A stretch of DNA of 64,000 nucleotides from a virus (IMGVR_UViG_3300018080_000115:62001-126000), one strand, 5' to 3'. Numbered from the stretch's first letter, positions 53,233 through 63,052 are shown. Numbers and translations are program-made. The notes: a model not told the origin generated them from the sequence alone.

Positions 53233-55346
53233 TTCGTTTCGATAAAATAATTATCAAGGGATATAAGTCGTACCAAACAGAAACGACATTTGAGTTTGCA
53301 AACAGCGGTATGTGGTTTTTTCATGGTGAAAACGGAGTCGGCAAAACAAATCTAATTGAAGCATTGGGTTGGTGCCTGACGGGAAAGACCTTCAAGGGAC
53401 TGCTCGTTGATCAAGTCATCAATTGGACTCAGCCGAAGAACGGCGTCAGCGTCATCCTGTATTTTTCCGTCGTTTCATCATCGGACGACAGTGCCTCTCA
53501 ATATCGCATCACAAGAGCGCGCAAAGGACGCAGACCGACCCTTGAAATCGCGCAAAAACGATCCAAGCAGTTCCGCAAAATCGGCACGGAAGATCCGCAA
53601 GCGGTCATTGATGAACTGATCGGCCTGACATGGGAAGAACTGCTTGCATCCGTGATCTATCACGCCGAAGACTTTCAGTCCTTCATTGAGTCGGGAGCGG
53701 AAGAACGTCAGCGTTTTCTGGAACACATCTTTCAGCTTGATCGATTCGACGATGCCCAAAAGATTGCAATCGATAAGCGTCGCGAAGCGAAGCGCGTCAG
53801 AGATGATGTCAAGATCGGACTCTTATCCGTCCAATCGACTTTGACGGATGCGGAAGGCAGAGTCGAAGTGCAAAAGAACAAGCATGATGAATATGAACAT
53901 AATCGTTCAAACCGTCTTTCTGAAATAAACAATGTGTTGCAGCAGCTTCACCGGTTGTCTGCGGACCATGAAAACGTCCGGTCGGCATGGAAAAAGAAAG
54001 AAGAATCGGAAGCAAAAATCGAGGAAGCGCAGAAAAGCCTGAGTGCCGCGATTGCCAACAAGCACGAGACTGAGAAAAAACGCAACGAAGCGATTGTAGA
54101 AAAGAATTCCCAAATTTCCGATCTTCAAAACGAATGTCATGAAGCATTGCAGAAAAAACAGAATGCACAGTCGTCATATCAAATGCAGCGTCAAGCACTT
54201 GAGTCCGCACTGACGCTCAAAAAGTCTGAAAAAGACCATTGCGAAACGAATGTGCGCAACGCTTTTGACGTCTTCAAACGCGCTAAGCAAAACTACCAAA
54301 AGATCAACAGTGAAGATGCGACGTGTCCTCAATGCGGCCAAACGCTTCCAATGCATCAGCAATCCGATCTGCTTCAGAACGCTGGTCATGAAATGATGGA
54401 AGCAGAAGAACGAATGAAGACCTTGGCGCATTCTCTCCGTACAGCGGCCAGCGAATCAGACCAAGCCCAAGCAACGCTTGATGCGCTTCTGATGCAACAG
54501 CCTGACGTTGACGTTTTCGATGCTCAGATCCAAGCGGTCAATGAAAAAATTTCAACTTTATACGAACAAGTTAAAAATATAAAAAAAGAATATGGTTCAA
54601 AAATAGAAGGGATCAATGAATCAATCGACGATCTATATAGAATCATAAACGAAATACAGAATTCTATCGTAACCCCATCGATTACGCTTGAAGAATTGGA
54701 GCAGACCGCCGACAAGATCAAGCATCAAGAAACACTGCACGAAAGCGTCTCGGCAGAAACCAACCCGTTTGCCGAGTCCCATAAAGCGGCAGTTGAATTC
54801 GTCGAACATCAAAGAACGATCGTGCGGGAACATGAACAGAAGTCCGTCAAGGCCGAACATGACCTTGAAGTCGCTTCGTTCCTGGCAGATGTCTTCAAGT
54901 CCAAAATCAAGGCTTCCGTGATCCAAAGCATCATTCCCGTGTTGAACTTCCACGTTTCGACTATCCTCAACTCTCTGCTTCCTGATTTTGAAATCAGCTT
55001 CGATGAGCACATGAGCGTAAAGATCATCAAGGACGGCTCCATTGAAATCGAAAATCCGAAATCCCTCTCCACCGGTCAACGTGCATCGGTGAACTTCACC
55101 GTCTGTCTTGCCGTCTATCATACGCTTCGTCAAGTGCGCGGAATGGCGTTCAACGTGACGTTCTTTGATGAACTGCTTGACATCGGGCTGGACTCGCAGA
55201 GACAACAAATCGCCTTTGAACTGCTTCGCGGAATGGGACAAGCCGTCTACATCGTCAGCCATCGCGACGAAAGTGATTTCGTCGACTTCGATGGTTCCGT
55301 GAAAGTGGAAATGAAGAACGGAACGACAACCCTGGAAACATTCTGA
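53229..55346 (+). CDS. gp46/SbcC/Rad50-like ATPase subunit
   Basis: 705 residues. Walker A GENGVGKT (33-40), long coiled coils, a zinc-hook CPQCGQ (~366-369) at the apex, the ABC signature LSTGQR (~612) and Walker B FFDELLDIGL (~645). This is the Rad50/SbcC arrangement, somewhat shorter than SbcC. It works with the gp47-like partner to open and degrade DNA ends. Confidence 0.9.
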   Translation: MIRFDKIIIKGYKSYQTETTFEFANSGMWFFHGENGVGKTNLIEALGWCLTGKTFKGLLVDQVINWTQPKNGVSVILYFSVVSSSDDSASQYRITRARKGRRPTLEIAQKRSKQFRKIGTEDPQAVIDELIGLTWEELLASVIYHAEDFQSFIESGAEERQRFLEHIFQLDRFDDAQKIAIDKRREAKRVRDDVKIGLLSVQSTLTDAEGRVEVQKNKHDEYEHNRSNRLSEINNVLQQLHRLSADHENVRSAWKKKEESEAKIEEAQKSLSAAIANKHETEKKRNEAIVEKNSQISDLQNECHEALQKKQNAQSSYQMQRQALESALTLKKSEKDHCETNVRNAFDVFKRAKQNYQKINSEDATCPQCGQTLPMHQQSDLLQNAGHEMMEAEERMKTLAHSLRTAASESDQAQATLDALLMQQPDVDVFDAQIQAVNEKISTLYEQVKNIKKEYGSKIEGINESIDDLYRIINEIQNSIVTPSITLEELEQTADKIKHQETLHESVSAETNPFAESHKAAVEFVEHQRTIVREHEQKSVKAEHDLEVASFLADVFKSKIKASVIQSIIPVLNFHVSTILNSLLPDFEISFDEHMSVKIIKDGSIEIENPKSLSTGQRASVNFTVCLAVYHTLRQVRGMAFNVTFFDELLDIGLDSQRQQIAFELLRGMGQAVYIVSHRDESDFVDFDGSVKVEMKNGTTTLETF

Positions 55347-55374
55347 CGACTGCGGGGAAGGAAGGAGGCACGTA

Positions 55375-55401
55375 ATGAATAAACAAGACTTGAACCTCTA
55401 A
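55375..55401 (+). other. very short ORF with a perfect Shine-Dalgarno
   Basis: AAGGAGG precedes ATG 55375 and the frame codes for MNKQDLNL before TAA. It lies after the SbcC-like gene in a 190-nt intergenic stretch that holds no other gene. Could be a leader peptide or a remnant; translation is not shown. Confidence 0.3.
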
Positions 55402-55536
55402 ACGTCAAAAAGGAAACAGAATACCCAAATAATTTCAAAGGTTTACAACAATCATTTTAGTCGTAACAATAGTAAGACTTCTCTTGACCTTCCTAGAATT
55501 TCCTATTCCATCGTCATCGTTTCCCTTCTGTTCCGC

Positions 55537-55872
55537 TTATTCAGTGAAGTTGGAAAACGAAGGCGGCTCCGCCATGGATGTTCGACGGCGTCCATCAGGA
55601 GATGCATTCCTGATCTTCTCCATCTCCCTTTCCTGCCTCTTCTTGATCTCTTCGTTTTCTTGAATCCAGCTCTCAAAGAATGTCTCAAGCCAATAGAGTG
55701 GAATATCCATCAGCCAGTCTGGCGGAAAGTGGCAATGCCGCACCAATACATACATGCGTTGCAAGTGGTACTTTTGCCACTTCTCATTTTCTTCAACCCA
55801 CCTATTGATTTCTTGGTAATACTCTGATTCGCTGAGATCAGTCGTCCAACGCGGCTGCGGGTAATGTTGCCC
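55537..55872 (-). CDS. downstream frame of tail chaperone, probably joined by frameshift
   Basis: A minus frame continues the chaperone message in another reading frame. It is open from about 55945 without an ATG until 55755, yet the upstream part looks protein-like (EYYQEINRWVEENEKWQKYH, then FPPDWLMDIPLYWL). Expression from the main frame by a +1 (or -2) shift near the T-run at 55874-55879 would add about 111 residues. Phage tail chaperones are often made this way. Independent initiation at the later ATG is the alternative. Confidence 0.6.
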   Translation of the reverse strand, partial: GQHYPQPRWTTDLSESEYYQEINRWVEENEKWQKYHLQRMYVLVRHCHFPPDWLMDIPLYWLETFFESWIQENEEIKKRQEREMEKIRNASPDGRRRTSMAEPPSFSNFTE

Positions 55873-56854
55873 GAAAAAAGGCGGGCGTGATCCTGACGAT
55901 GCTTTGGAACTTCGAGCCGCATGAGGGGCATGGCTTCGGACTGAATTGCAAGTTCATGCCGAATTGGTATTTTCCAGCCATCTGTTGAATGATTGAAATA
56001 TCATGAGCGGTTATTCCCATCAGCCATTGATGGATGGTCGCCTTTTCCTCTCCGATTCCTTCTACGTACTGAACACAGGTTTCCAGTTCATCCATGACCC
56101 TTTGATTCAGATTCGAATTCGGAGCGGGCGGTATTTTCTTGCCGCGCTGTGCATTCTGTGCACGCTGCTGCTTGCGATAGTCTTCCTTCAGATCCAATTC
56201 AATCGCCTGACGCCACGTCGCAGGCATGATATGGACTTCCTTGCCTTCTTGCAGCCATTCCCTCTGAATGACGATCGGAAGCTTCGGATCATTCTCCAAA
56301 TATTCAGTGGGAAGATCGGCTTCCAGATCCACCGAATCGCTGAAGACTTCATCGCATTTCGGACACTCAAGTTCCATCTCGTAATTGCGCCCATAAGACA
56401 CGATGCGAAGAGCCATGATCAAAGCATAGCTATCCTCTTCGAGCAAATCAATGACATCCATCCCTGCAGGGAGCCCGCTGACGCATTCGCGCAAAATCGT
56501 AGGCTGCGCCTGTTGAGAAACCCACAACGCAGGAGTGCTCAACTGCATCAACTGCCGCATGCCCATGGCTCGCACATTCAGGCTGTCGGGCATATTTGGT
56601 TGATTCGGATACATCTTGCCCAAGGATGGGAGTTTAACCGAGATTGACGGCAATGGTTGATTGAGCGAAATCTCCTCTCCGCTCTTCAGGTTGCGCGTTT
56701 GTTCGACCAAGGACGCCGTTGGTTTCGACGAAACAGGGACATCAAGGGGAGACGACGGCTGCTGTTGATTGATGTCATTGGAAAACACGTCAACCAGTTC
56801 GCCTGTAGTCTTCTGTTTATTCGAATCAGGCGGAATATCCTTTTTCCCGGTCAT
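55838..56854 (-). CDS. T4 gp26-like baseplate/tail assembly chaperone
   Basis: 338 residues. After a disordered N-terminus, SVKLPSLGKMYP and MRQLMQLS, then ILRECVSGLPAGMDVIDLL and ALRIVSYG, with two CxxC pairs (CPKC, CPSC), match the T4_baseplate/gp26 family pattern. The start follows GGAG. The 3' part overlaps the other-frame product. Expected to help baseplate hub or tape measure assembly. Confidence 0.65.
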   Translation of the reverse strand: MTGKKDIPPDSNKQKTTGELVDVFSNDINQQQPSSPLDVPVSSKPTASLVEQTRNLKSGEEISLNQPLPSISVKLPSLGKMYPNQPNMPDSLNVRAMGMRQLMQLSTPALWVSQQAQPTILRECVSGLPAGMDVIDLLEEDSYALIMALRIVSYGRNYEMELECPKCDEVFSDSVDLEADLPTEYLENDPKLPIVIQREWLQEGKEVHIMPATWRQAIELDLKEDYRKQQRAQNAQRGKKIPPAPNSNLNQRVMDELETCVQYVEGIGEEKATIHQWLMGITAHDISIIQQMAGKYQFGMNLQFSPKPCPSCGSKFQSIVRITPAFFRATLPAAALDD

Positions 56855-56917
56855 CTTTTCTTCTCCTGAAAATTGGGAACGCTTTCAATACCAACCTTCA
56901 TGCATTAATAACACAAA

Positions 56918-56950
56918 CGCGCCGAAGAAAGCAAGCGTTTCTTCGGCGCG
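56918..56950 (-). terminator. rho-independent terminator after the tube gene
   Basis: CGCGCCGAAGAAA (56918-56930), loop GCAAGCG, TTTCTTCGGCGCG (56938-56950): a perfect 13-bp stem. On the minus strand it is followed by TTTGTGTTATT. It separates the tube from the chaperone gene. Confidence 0.85.
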
Positions 56951-57021
56951 AAAACAAGGAAGAAGACGGTGATGATGAAAAAGTCCAAACCCAACCGCCG
57001 TCTGTGTGAAGGAACAGACGC

Positions 57022-57708
57022 TTAGTTCGGACTGAAGAATCCAGGCTCAGGCTGCAACTGCTCGGAAGCGTCGACAGGTTCGGTCTTGGTGTCGGGAGCG
57101 ATCCGATAGACCTTGCTGAACTGGAACGTGACGTCGACAGTCAAACCGGATGCTTCATCCGACCAATCCAGATCGCCCATTCCGATGGAAGTCGGGAAAA
57201 TTCCCAAATACATCCATCGTTCAATTGGCGTCTCATTGTTGGCAAACAGCGTAATGAACGCATCGGTTTGGTACTCGGATGCCAAGCCCACGTTGCCGGT
57301 CGACGGGTTGTACATCAACAGGAACCAATTGTACATCAACTGACCCGCACTGATTTGACCGCCGTTTCCATCAGGGTGCGGAGACTCGACGCCGTCACGC
57401 TGGAAGTCGTAGTTGACGCCGATTGTCGGAAGAGCATCGTACATTTTGCAGCTCAAACTTGTCTCAACCGACTGCTTGCCCGCGACATACCACTTTTCCG
57501 ATCCGTGGTGCATTTCGACGGTTCCAACGCCTAGCGTCGGTCGCGAAGCTGTGCTCAATGCGATGGACAGGCTATGTCTGAACTGATCCGTGCCGAACGT
57601 GGACGCAAACTGCATGATCCAATAGGATGCACGCTTGACGTCATAGCGCCCGAAATCAGAAAACTGATTGCCGGTCTTCGCATTTCCTGTGATACCGAGA
57701 ACGCCCAT
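57022..57708 (-). CDS. tail tube protein (gp19-like)
   Basis: 228 residues. Pattern RPTLGVGTVEMHHGSEKWYV and VETSLSCKMYD is typical of T4 gp19-type tube proteins. Its place after the sheath gene matches the T4 order 18-19. Its terminator and its own leader suggest high expression. It forms the inner DNA channel. Confidence 0.75.
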   Translation of the reverse strand: MGVLGITGNAKTGNQFSDFGRYDVKRASYWIMQFASTFGTDQFRHSLSIALSTASRPTLGVGTVEMHHGSEKWYVAGKQSVETSLSCKMYDALPTIGVNYDFQRDGVESPHPDGNGGQISAGQLMYNWFLLMYNPSTGNVGLASEYQTDAFITLFANNETPIERWMYLGIFPTSIGMGDLDWSDEASGLTVDVTFQFSKVYRIAPDTKTEPVDASEQLQPEPGFFSPN

Positions 57709-57748
57709 TTTTTTGCTGCCTTACTTTTCTTACTGAACCAACACGAAT

Positions 57749-57774
57749 CTACTACATTATTGTAGTAGTATCAT
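57749..57774 (-). promoter_or_regulatory. 5' hairpin and possible late promoter of the tube gene
   Basis: CTACTACA (57749-57756), TTAT loop, TGTAGTAG (57761-57768): an 8-bp hairpin in the tube leader. Adjacent ATGATAC (minus, 57774-57768) also occurs 31 nt upstream of the sheath start (62800-62794), so it may be part of a late promoter. Weak evidence. Confidence 0.35.
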
Positions 57775-57928
57775 ATTAGATTCATGAAAGTTTCCTGCCC
57801 AACGCGACTTGATTTCAGTTGTTTCAACTGCAATCAGCGGTCTACGAGACGACAGGCTGTCACCGATAAGCCATCGGCCATTGAGGTGATGAATGGTTCC
57901 CCAACATCACTCTCTAAAGATTATCTTA

Positions 57929-57961
57929 GATCCAAGACAGGCAATCAACCTGTCTTGGATC
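57929..57961 (-). terminator. terminator hairpin after the sheath gene
   Basis: GATCCAAGACAGG (57929-57941), loop CAATCAA, CCTGTCTTGGATC (57949-57961): a perfect 13-bp stem about 20 nt after the sheath stop. The U-tract on the minus strand is weak (TAAGATAATCTTT). The rest of the 270-nt gap before the tube gene shows a short CAGTTG/CAACTG repeat but no gene. Confidence 0.65.
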
Positions 57962-57978
57962 AATTTTCAATCACGCTA

Positions 57979-60900
57979 TCAGATGCCGGTTTCGCTGAAA
58001 GCTTGACCGGCCTGTGCAATGATGAACGGCACTTCGATGATTTCCGTAGCCGTCTGCGGCTCAAGGAAAATCAGAATGCGCATGCGCTTGTTCTGGATAT
58101 GGAAATTGGTAGTTGCATCTTTGACCTTGAACCTCACTACGCCGCGCCTCTTCATGACGTCGCTCATGATGTTCTCAAGTCCGTCCACCAATTCATCACG
58201 CGCCACCTTGTCGTTCGGATCGAACAAGTACACCATCGAACCCAGCTCGACGACGCGGTTGAGGTAGCACATGAGTCTGCGAACGTGGATGCGGTTCGTC
58301 ATGACGTTCAGACGTTCGAACGTCTTTTCTCCGAACAACAGAATTCCGGCCGAATCCATGTCGACGATCGGATTGACGCTTTGACCTTCGGCATACAGAA
58401 GATCCCGCGTGCCCATGTCGGGACTGTACTGCACATCATCCGCCAATTCGAACACACCGCGTTTCAAGCCCGCTGGCGCAAACCATTGTTCGCTTGTTGC
58501 ATCGCTCGCCGCAAACAAGCCAGGAGTGAACGCGCCCGGAGGAAGCCAAATGTCCTGCTTGTTGTAGGTATCACGGTAGCGCATCCATGTCGAACCGGGC
58601 AGGTAGCCGTAGGAACTGGTGAGCGCCTTGGTATTGCCATATCCGCCGCGTCCGTTGTGCCAATCGAGAATCTGAAGCGGCTGCAAGCCGAACGGCGGGT
58701 CAAACGCGAAGATGGCGTCTTTGCGATCGGTTGCGATAGAGACAAGCGCATTGTACAGTGAAGTGTCGCTCAAGCCAGGAACGGACAGATGGTTCACGAA
58801 GTAGGCGTTCTTGTCGCTGAAGACTTGCAGTCCTGTCGGACCATCATAGGTCGAATCGTAGCCGACTCCGATATAGTCGTCCACGCTCAAACCGTCGATT
58901 CCGTTCGCGCCGCCCGACAGAGAATAAGTCGCTTCCTTGAACTTGCCGCCCGTGTACTCCTGTTCCGTTGTCGCAAGATCTTCGTCGAATTCGAAAACGA
59001 TCCACGGATTCGGATTGGTTCCATCGTCCGCATCCGTTTCCGTTCCAAGAACGTCTTCGATGAACGTACCTTCCCCGGTTGGACCGGTCGTCCCATCAGC
59101 ATCCGGATCGGGAGAAACTTCATTGTAAGAAGCAACCGCTTCACCGTTCACATAGATCGTGATTTTCGAGGTATTCGGTGCAAAGAAGAGCGGATCGGTG
59201 TCTTCGAACTGAATCTTGACATTGCCTTCCGCAGCATTCGCCCACGTGCCAGGAGAAACAGCATATGCTGTGCCGCATTCCGCGTCCGTCTCGGTGCCGT
59301 TGTAGGTCGCCGCAAGGCCGAAGTCACCACCAAGATCAATGTTCGGAGTCGTTACCACGATTGCGGCCGACGCGCCGGTCTGAGAGCTGACAATCTTGAC
59401 TTGCGAAGCCGCGCCCGTACCCACCACGCTGATCAACGAACCAAGACCGGTTTCGCGCTGCAAAGCATCCACTACTTCAGCGGCCGTTGCCGCGCTCTGA
59501 TCGATGATCGCGGTTCCTGCGTAGTCGCTGAAGTTGATGCTGTAAGCGTCTCCGTCGACCGTGAAGGCGAAGAGCGGAGAACCGGAACCCGTCTGAGCAG
59601 CGCCGGTATACAAACTGAAGTCGAGAGCCACGTTGTCAACAATTGTGCGAAGCTTGGAAGAACTTCCCTTCGTCGCGCTGGTGATTCGCAGCATGCCCGT
59701 GCTTGCGGAAGCGATCCCATCAAGACTGGCATCAACTGCCCGCGCCTTCGCATTGACGGCGTCCACCACTTCTGCAATCGTCGCCGCGCTTTGACTGGTG
59801 AACGCATAATCGTTGAAGTCTATGTCGACCGTCCAAAGATCGTCGACCGTGAACGTGAACTTGGCCCAACCTTCGCCCCAATCGTCCTTGGACAGCATGC
59901 TGCGAGCGGAATCGTAGAAAGTCGCGGTATTCGGGTTGTATGAACGCCGGTAATTGGCGTTTGCCGTTGCAACGCCGGTTGACCATGGACCATAAGCGGC
60001 TCCAGGCATTTGGGTTGCCGCCGTCATGGCGTAGTTGATGGAATCGTGTCCAATGACTTCGCCGTGCACCACTTCGGTAGCAGGATTGCCACTGACCGTC
60101 AGCGTTGTCAGACTCAATTCGAGACGATAAACGCCGCCGCCCGGATTGGTGTCAAGGTACGCCCACGAACCAGCGCCTGCAACAACATTGACTCCGTTCG
60201 CTTGGACCAGAGTGATGATGTCCACCGGGCATTCCAATGGTCCGAGAGAATCGCTGACCAACAACGACGTGCCCAACCATGACGTGCCTGTCGGGACCAC
60301 TCCGATGATCGCATAGTGCGTAACAGCGCCGATCAGGAATCCGACCTTCATCCAACAGATCCAATTGTTGGAACCCGCAGGAACATCGATATTGACCGGC
60401 GCACCAGCCGTTGCGATGGTGCCCGCCGCAATGGTGAACGTGTCTGTCGGACCACCGCCCGCCACCGCATATAGATCGGCATGACGGCTGTTTCTGCGGA
60501 CCCATCCGACCGAAGACGAAGTGTCCACAATGTTCGTCACGTTGTGCACCGTTGCGCCGACATCCGTGATTTGCAATGGACCGCTGTTGTCAATGTACAG
60601 AATCAGATCGCCATGATTGTAGACCCGCGTGACCGTGAGTTGTACTGCTGGAACCGCAGCGTCTTGCAGAGTATCGCCCGCTTGTACTGTCGTGACGTTA
60701 TTGAGGTATTGGAACGAGACAACGTCATCTTCCGGTGTCGGATTCGGAGGAGTCGGAACGCCTGCAATCGTCGCACCAGCAAAGACAAGATCGACATCGC
60801 CGCCAGTATCGACCGCAGCGCGATAGATATCGAGTTTCAGACCAGCCGTGAAGCCGCCAATTGCGCCAACGGTCACTTGTCCCACAGCCAGACCGCTGCC

Positions 60901-62763
60901 AGGAGCATCCAAGACACACCCGACCAAGACCGCCGCCAAGGCGGCTTCGAAGGCGGTCTTTCCAGCGACGTCTACATCAAGCGAGGTCGAAATCAAATCG
61001 ATGTCGCCTGGAACAATTGGCGCGGGAGCGTTCAGCGAAGCAACATTTTTGACCCGCACGATTCCATAATCGTTGCCGGTGCCGAAGTTGAACCGCAGAT
61101 AGACTTCGTTATTGTTGACGGCGTCCAATTCCATGCCGTCGAGATTGTTCGGAGTCGTATCCGGTCTGAACCAATTCGCAGCGGTATAGGTGTAGTTGCC
61201 CGACATCGATTCACGATCGGAGTTGTAGTCTTCCGCCCTCACAAACGCATCAAGTCCGTTGTAGTCGCCGGTAAGCTTGATCCGCAAGCCGGAATCAATT
61301 GCTGCGATCGTCGAACCCCACTCCTGATTGAGCACGTTGACCACTTGAGCGGCAGTCATTGCGGAAGGATGATAGCCGTACGTCGCCAGAGTCGCGGCAT
61401 CAAACGAAATGGTATCGGATGCGCTGTCGGTCGTGATTTGGAACTGATTCTGAACCTTCACGTCCCACATCTTGAATCCAAGCATCCACATGGCCAGCGA
61501 AGCGGACGCGCTGTTTCCAGTTGGAGAATCGACCTGTGGGAATGGGAACTTGATATAGGTGTATCCAATCGACTTGCCAGGAGACTGGATTGTGACGCTG
61601 TTGTCTGTCGGATCGACGAACATGAAGTTGCCAAGCCCGGTCGGTGCGGCTGCGTTTGCAGCGTCCACGAAGTCCTGGATGTTTGCTGCCGTAATGGCAC
61701 CTGCTATCCACGACGTCAACGGAATCGAAAACGTGACTTCGTAGCCGTCAATATAGAGCGTTACGTTCGGATCAATCCCGTATGGCGCGGCTTGAAGGTT
61801 TGCCAGGAAGAGACTCGACAGCGTGTTGATCTCCAAAAGCGTATTTCCTTTGACGCCTGCAACAAAGCTGTAGGTTGTCGGATTATACGCCACTCCACTG
61901 TTTTCAGAATTATTGAGCAATGCTTCGGCTGGTTCACCAAGATTGAACGGCCCGGTATTTGCGCCGGTCATGACCGCTGCCGTGCCGAGATCATATCCCG
62001 CACCCTGAACCGCACTCAGGATTTGAGCGGCTGTCAGACTTTGCACCAGCACGATGTTGCGGCTCCCGTTCACCACCGTCACGCCGGAAGTCCAACCGAA
62101 GTCGGAAGCAGCATCGGTTCCTGCGGCAGGAGTCAGCACTTCAATGCGGGACAAACCGCTCTTCAATTCCGACCAGAACTTCAGCTTTTGCTTGCCGCCC
62201 GTGATTTCCACGACCGTCGTATAGCCGTAGCGAGGTTCAAGCGTATAGTTCGCGGACAGAACGCTGTTGATCCATTCAGACAAAGCGTTCATCGTCTCCG
62301 TCAGCGTTGAACGCACGAGAGACGCGATGACCGCCGCAGAAAAGATGATGGTGATGTCCTTGGATGATTCGCTGTCGAATCTCAAGCGCAGTCTCTTGTC
62401 CGCAAGAACCTGAATATCAGTCGGCACGGTAAACGCGGTTGCATCCGTCTGTTCCAGTGCCGCTCGATCATCCGTGTTTGCCGTTGCGACAGGGTCATTG
62501 CCGCGCAGTGATCCGATTCGGCTGAACCAAGCTTTGTCGGCGTCCTGATGGAAAATCGTCAAGGCTTGCAATCCATAGTCTTCCAGCAATGGACTGCCCC
62601 ACGCTTCGACCATCGAATCCGGCGAAGACGAAAATCCAGGCTTGTTCAGACGTCCTTTGCGCGCCGCGCCGACAATACCAGCGATTGTCCCTGAGATTCG
62701 CGGCGCGATGGTCGCCAGAGCGATTTCATCCGTCACAACTTTTGGGCTGTCAAAGCTCGTCAT
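57979..62763 (-). CDS. giant tail sheath protein, 1594 aa
   Basis: The N-terminus (residues 1-120) and the C-terminus (~1330-1594: LLYAEGQSVNPIVDMDSAGI, VRRLMCYLNRVVELGSMVYL, LFDPNDKVARDEL) match the T4 gp18-type sheath ends. Ordinary sheaths have 450-700 residues; here some 1100-1200 residues are inserted, made of repeated beta-rich modules with pattern SAATxAEVVDAxN (clear copies near ~341, ~454, ~967, ~1068). They may decorate the tail surface, bind host polysaccharide or stabilise the sheath. It should drive contraction. Terminator downstream. Confidence 0.85.
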   Translation of the reverse strand: MTSFDSPKVVTDEIALATIAPRISGTIAGIVGAARKGRLNKPGFSSSPDSMVEAWGSPLLEDYGLQALTIFHQDADKAWFSRIGSLRGNDPVATANTDDRAALEQTDATAFTVPTDIQVLADKRLRLRFDSESSKDITIIFSAAVIASLVRSTLTETMNALSEWINSVLSANYTLEPRYGYTTVVEITGGKQKLKFWSELKSGLSRIEVLTPAAGTDAASDFGWTSGVTVVNGSRNIVLVQSLTAAQILSAVQGAGYDLGTAAVMTGANTGPFNLGEPAEALLNNSENSGVAYNPTTYSFVAGVKGNTLLEINTLSSLFLANLQAAPYGIDPNVTLYIDGYEVTFSIPLTSWIAGAITAANIQDFVDAANAAAPTGLGNFMFVDPTDNSVTIQSPGKSIGYTYIKFPFPQVDSPTGNSASASLAMWMLGFKMWDVKVQNQFQITTDSASDTISFDAATLATYGYHPSAMTAAQVVNVLNQEWGSTIAAIDSGLRIKLTGDYNGLDAFVRAEDYNSDRESMSGNYTYTAANWFRPDTTPNNLDGMELDAVNNNEVYLRFNFGTGNDYGIVRVKNVASLNAPAPIVPGDIDLISTSLDVDVAGKTAFEAALAAVLVGCVLDAPGSGLAVGQVTVGAIGGFTAGLKLDIYRAAVDTGGDVDLVFAGATIAGVPTPPNPTPEDDVVSFQYLNNVTTVQAGDTLQDAAVPAVQLTVTRVYNHGDLILYIDNSGPLQITDVGATVHNVTNIVDTSSSVGWVRRNSRHADLYAVAGGGPTDTFTIAAGTIATAGAPVNIDVPAGSNNWICWMKVGFLIGAVTHYAIIGVVPTGTSWLGTSLLVSDSLGPLECPVDIITLVQANGVNVVAGAGSWAYLDTNPGGGVYRLELSLTTLTVSGNPATEVVHGEVIGHDSINYAMTAATQMPGAAYGPWSTGVATANANYRRSYNPNTATFYDSARSMLSKDDWGEGWAKFTFTVDDLWTVDIDFNDYAFTSQSAATIAEVVDAVNAKARAVDASLDGIASASTGMLRITSATKGSSSKLRTIVDNVALDFSLYTGAAQTGSGSPLFAFTVDGDAYSINFSDYAGTAIIDQSAATAAEVVDALQRETGLGSLISVVGTGAASQVKIVSSQTGASAAIVVTTPNIDLGGDFGLAATYNGTETDAECGTAYAVSPGTWANAAEGNVKIQFEDTDPLFFAPNTSKITIYVNGEAVASYNEVSPDPDADGTTGPTGEGTFIEDVLGTETDADDGTNPNPWIVFEFDEDLATTEQEYTGGKFKEATYSLSGGANGIDGLSVDDYIGVGYDSTYDGPTGLQVFSDKNAYFVNHLSVPGLSDTSLYNALVSIATDRKDAIFAFDPPFGLQPLQILDWHNGRGGYGNTKALTSSYGYLPGSTWMRYRDTYNKQDIWLPPGAFTPGLFAASDATSEQWFAPAGLKRGVFELADDVQYSPDMGTRDLLYAEGQSVNPIVDMDSAGILLFGEKTFERLNVMTNRIHVRRLMCYLNRVVELGSMVYLFDPNDKVARDELVDGLENIMSDVMKRRGVVRFKVKDATTNFHIQNKRMRILIFLEPQTATEIIEVPFIIAQAGQAFSETGI

Positions 62764-62824
62764 GCCATGTCTCCATGCGTCTTTTTGAATTCTGTATCAT
62801 CAAAGAGTGATGTCTGTAATCTCG

Positions 62825-63010
62825 CTATGCGCTTGCACGCCTATAAGGAGTGATCTTCTTCAGAACTTTTTTTGCGATCAAGTTCTGCATCTGTGGAGTC
62901 AACTCCCTGACGGTGATTTGACAACGCGGCTTCAAGAGAACCGAATTCTCTTGAGCAGCGCGCATCACAAGAGGAATGGTCTGACGTGATCTATTTTTCA
63001 GCGTGTACAT
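62825..63010 (-). CDS. small tail-cluster protein, 61 aa
   Basis: GAGGGAAACGCA precedes ATG 63010. Basic, with NRSRQTIPLVMRA, then PRCQITVRELTPQM, a beta-rich small domain. It lies between the sheath and the stabiliser genes, and ends in TAG. Function unknown, probably a structural accessory. Confidence 0.55.
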   Translation of the reverse strand: MYTLKNRSRQTIPLVMRAAQENSVLLKPRCQITVRELTPQMQNLIAKKVLKKITPYRRASA

Positions 63011-63052
63011 TGCGTTTCCCTCGAAGTGAAATTGTCACCGGTTTGCAACAAT

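Noticed and set aside
60481-62310. 609-aa open frame on the plus strand opposite the sheath gene
   Set aside because: It mirrors the sheath coding frame, is rich in Arg/His/Cys as antisense shadows are, and has no ribosome site. The same holds for 57784-58761 and 58789-59943.
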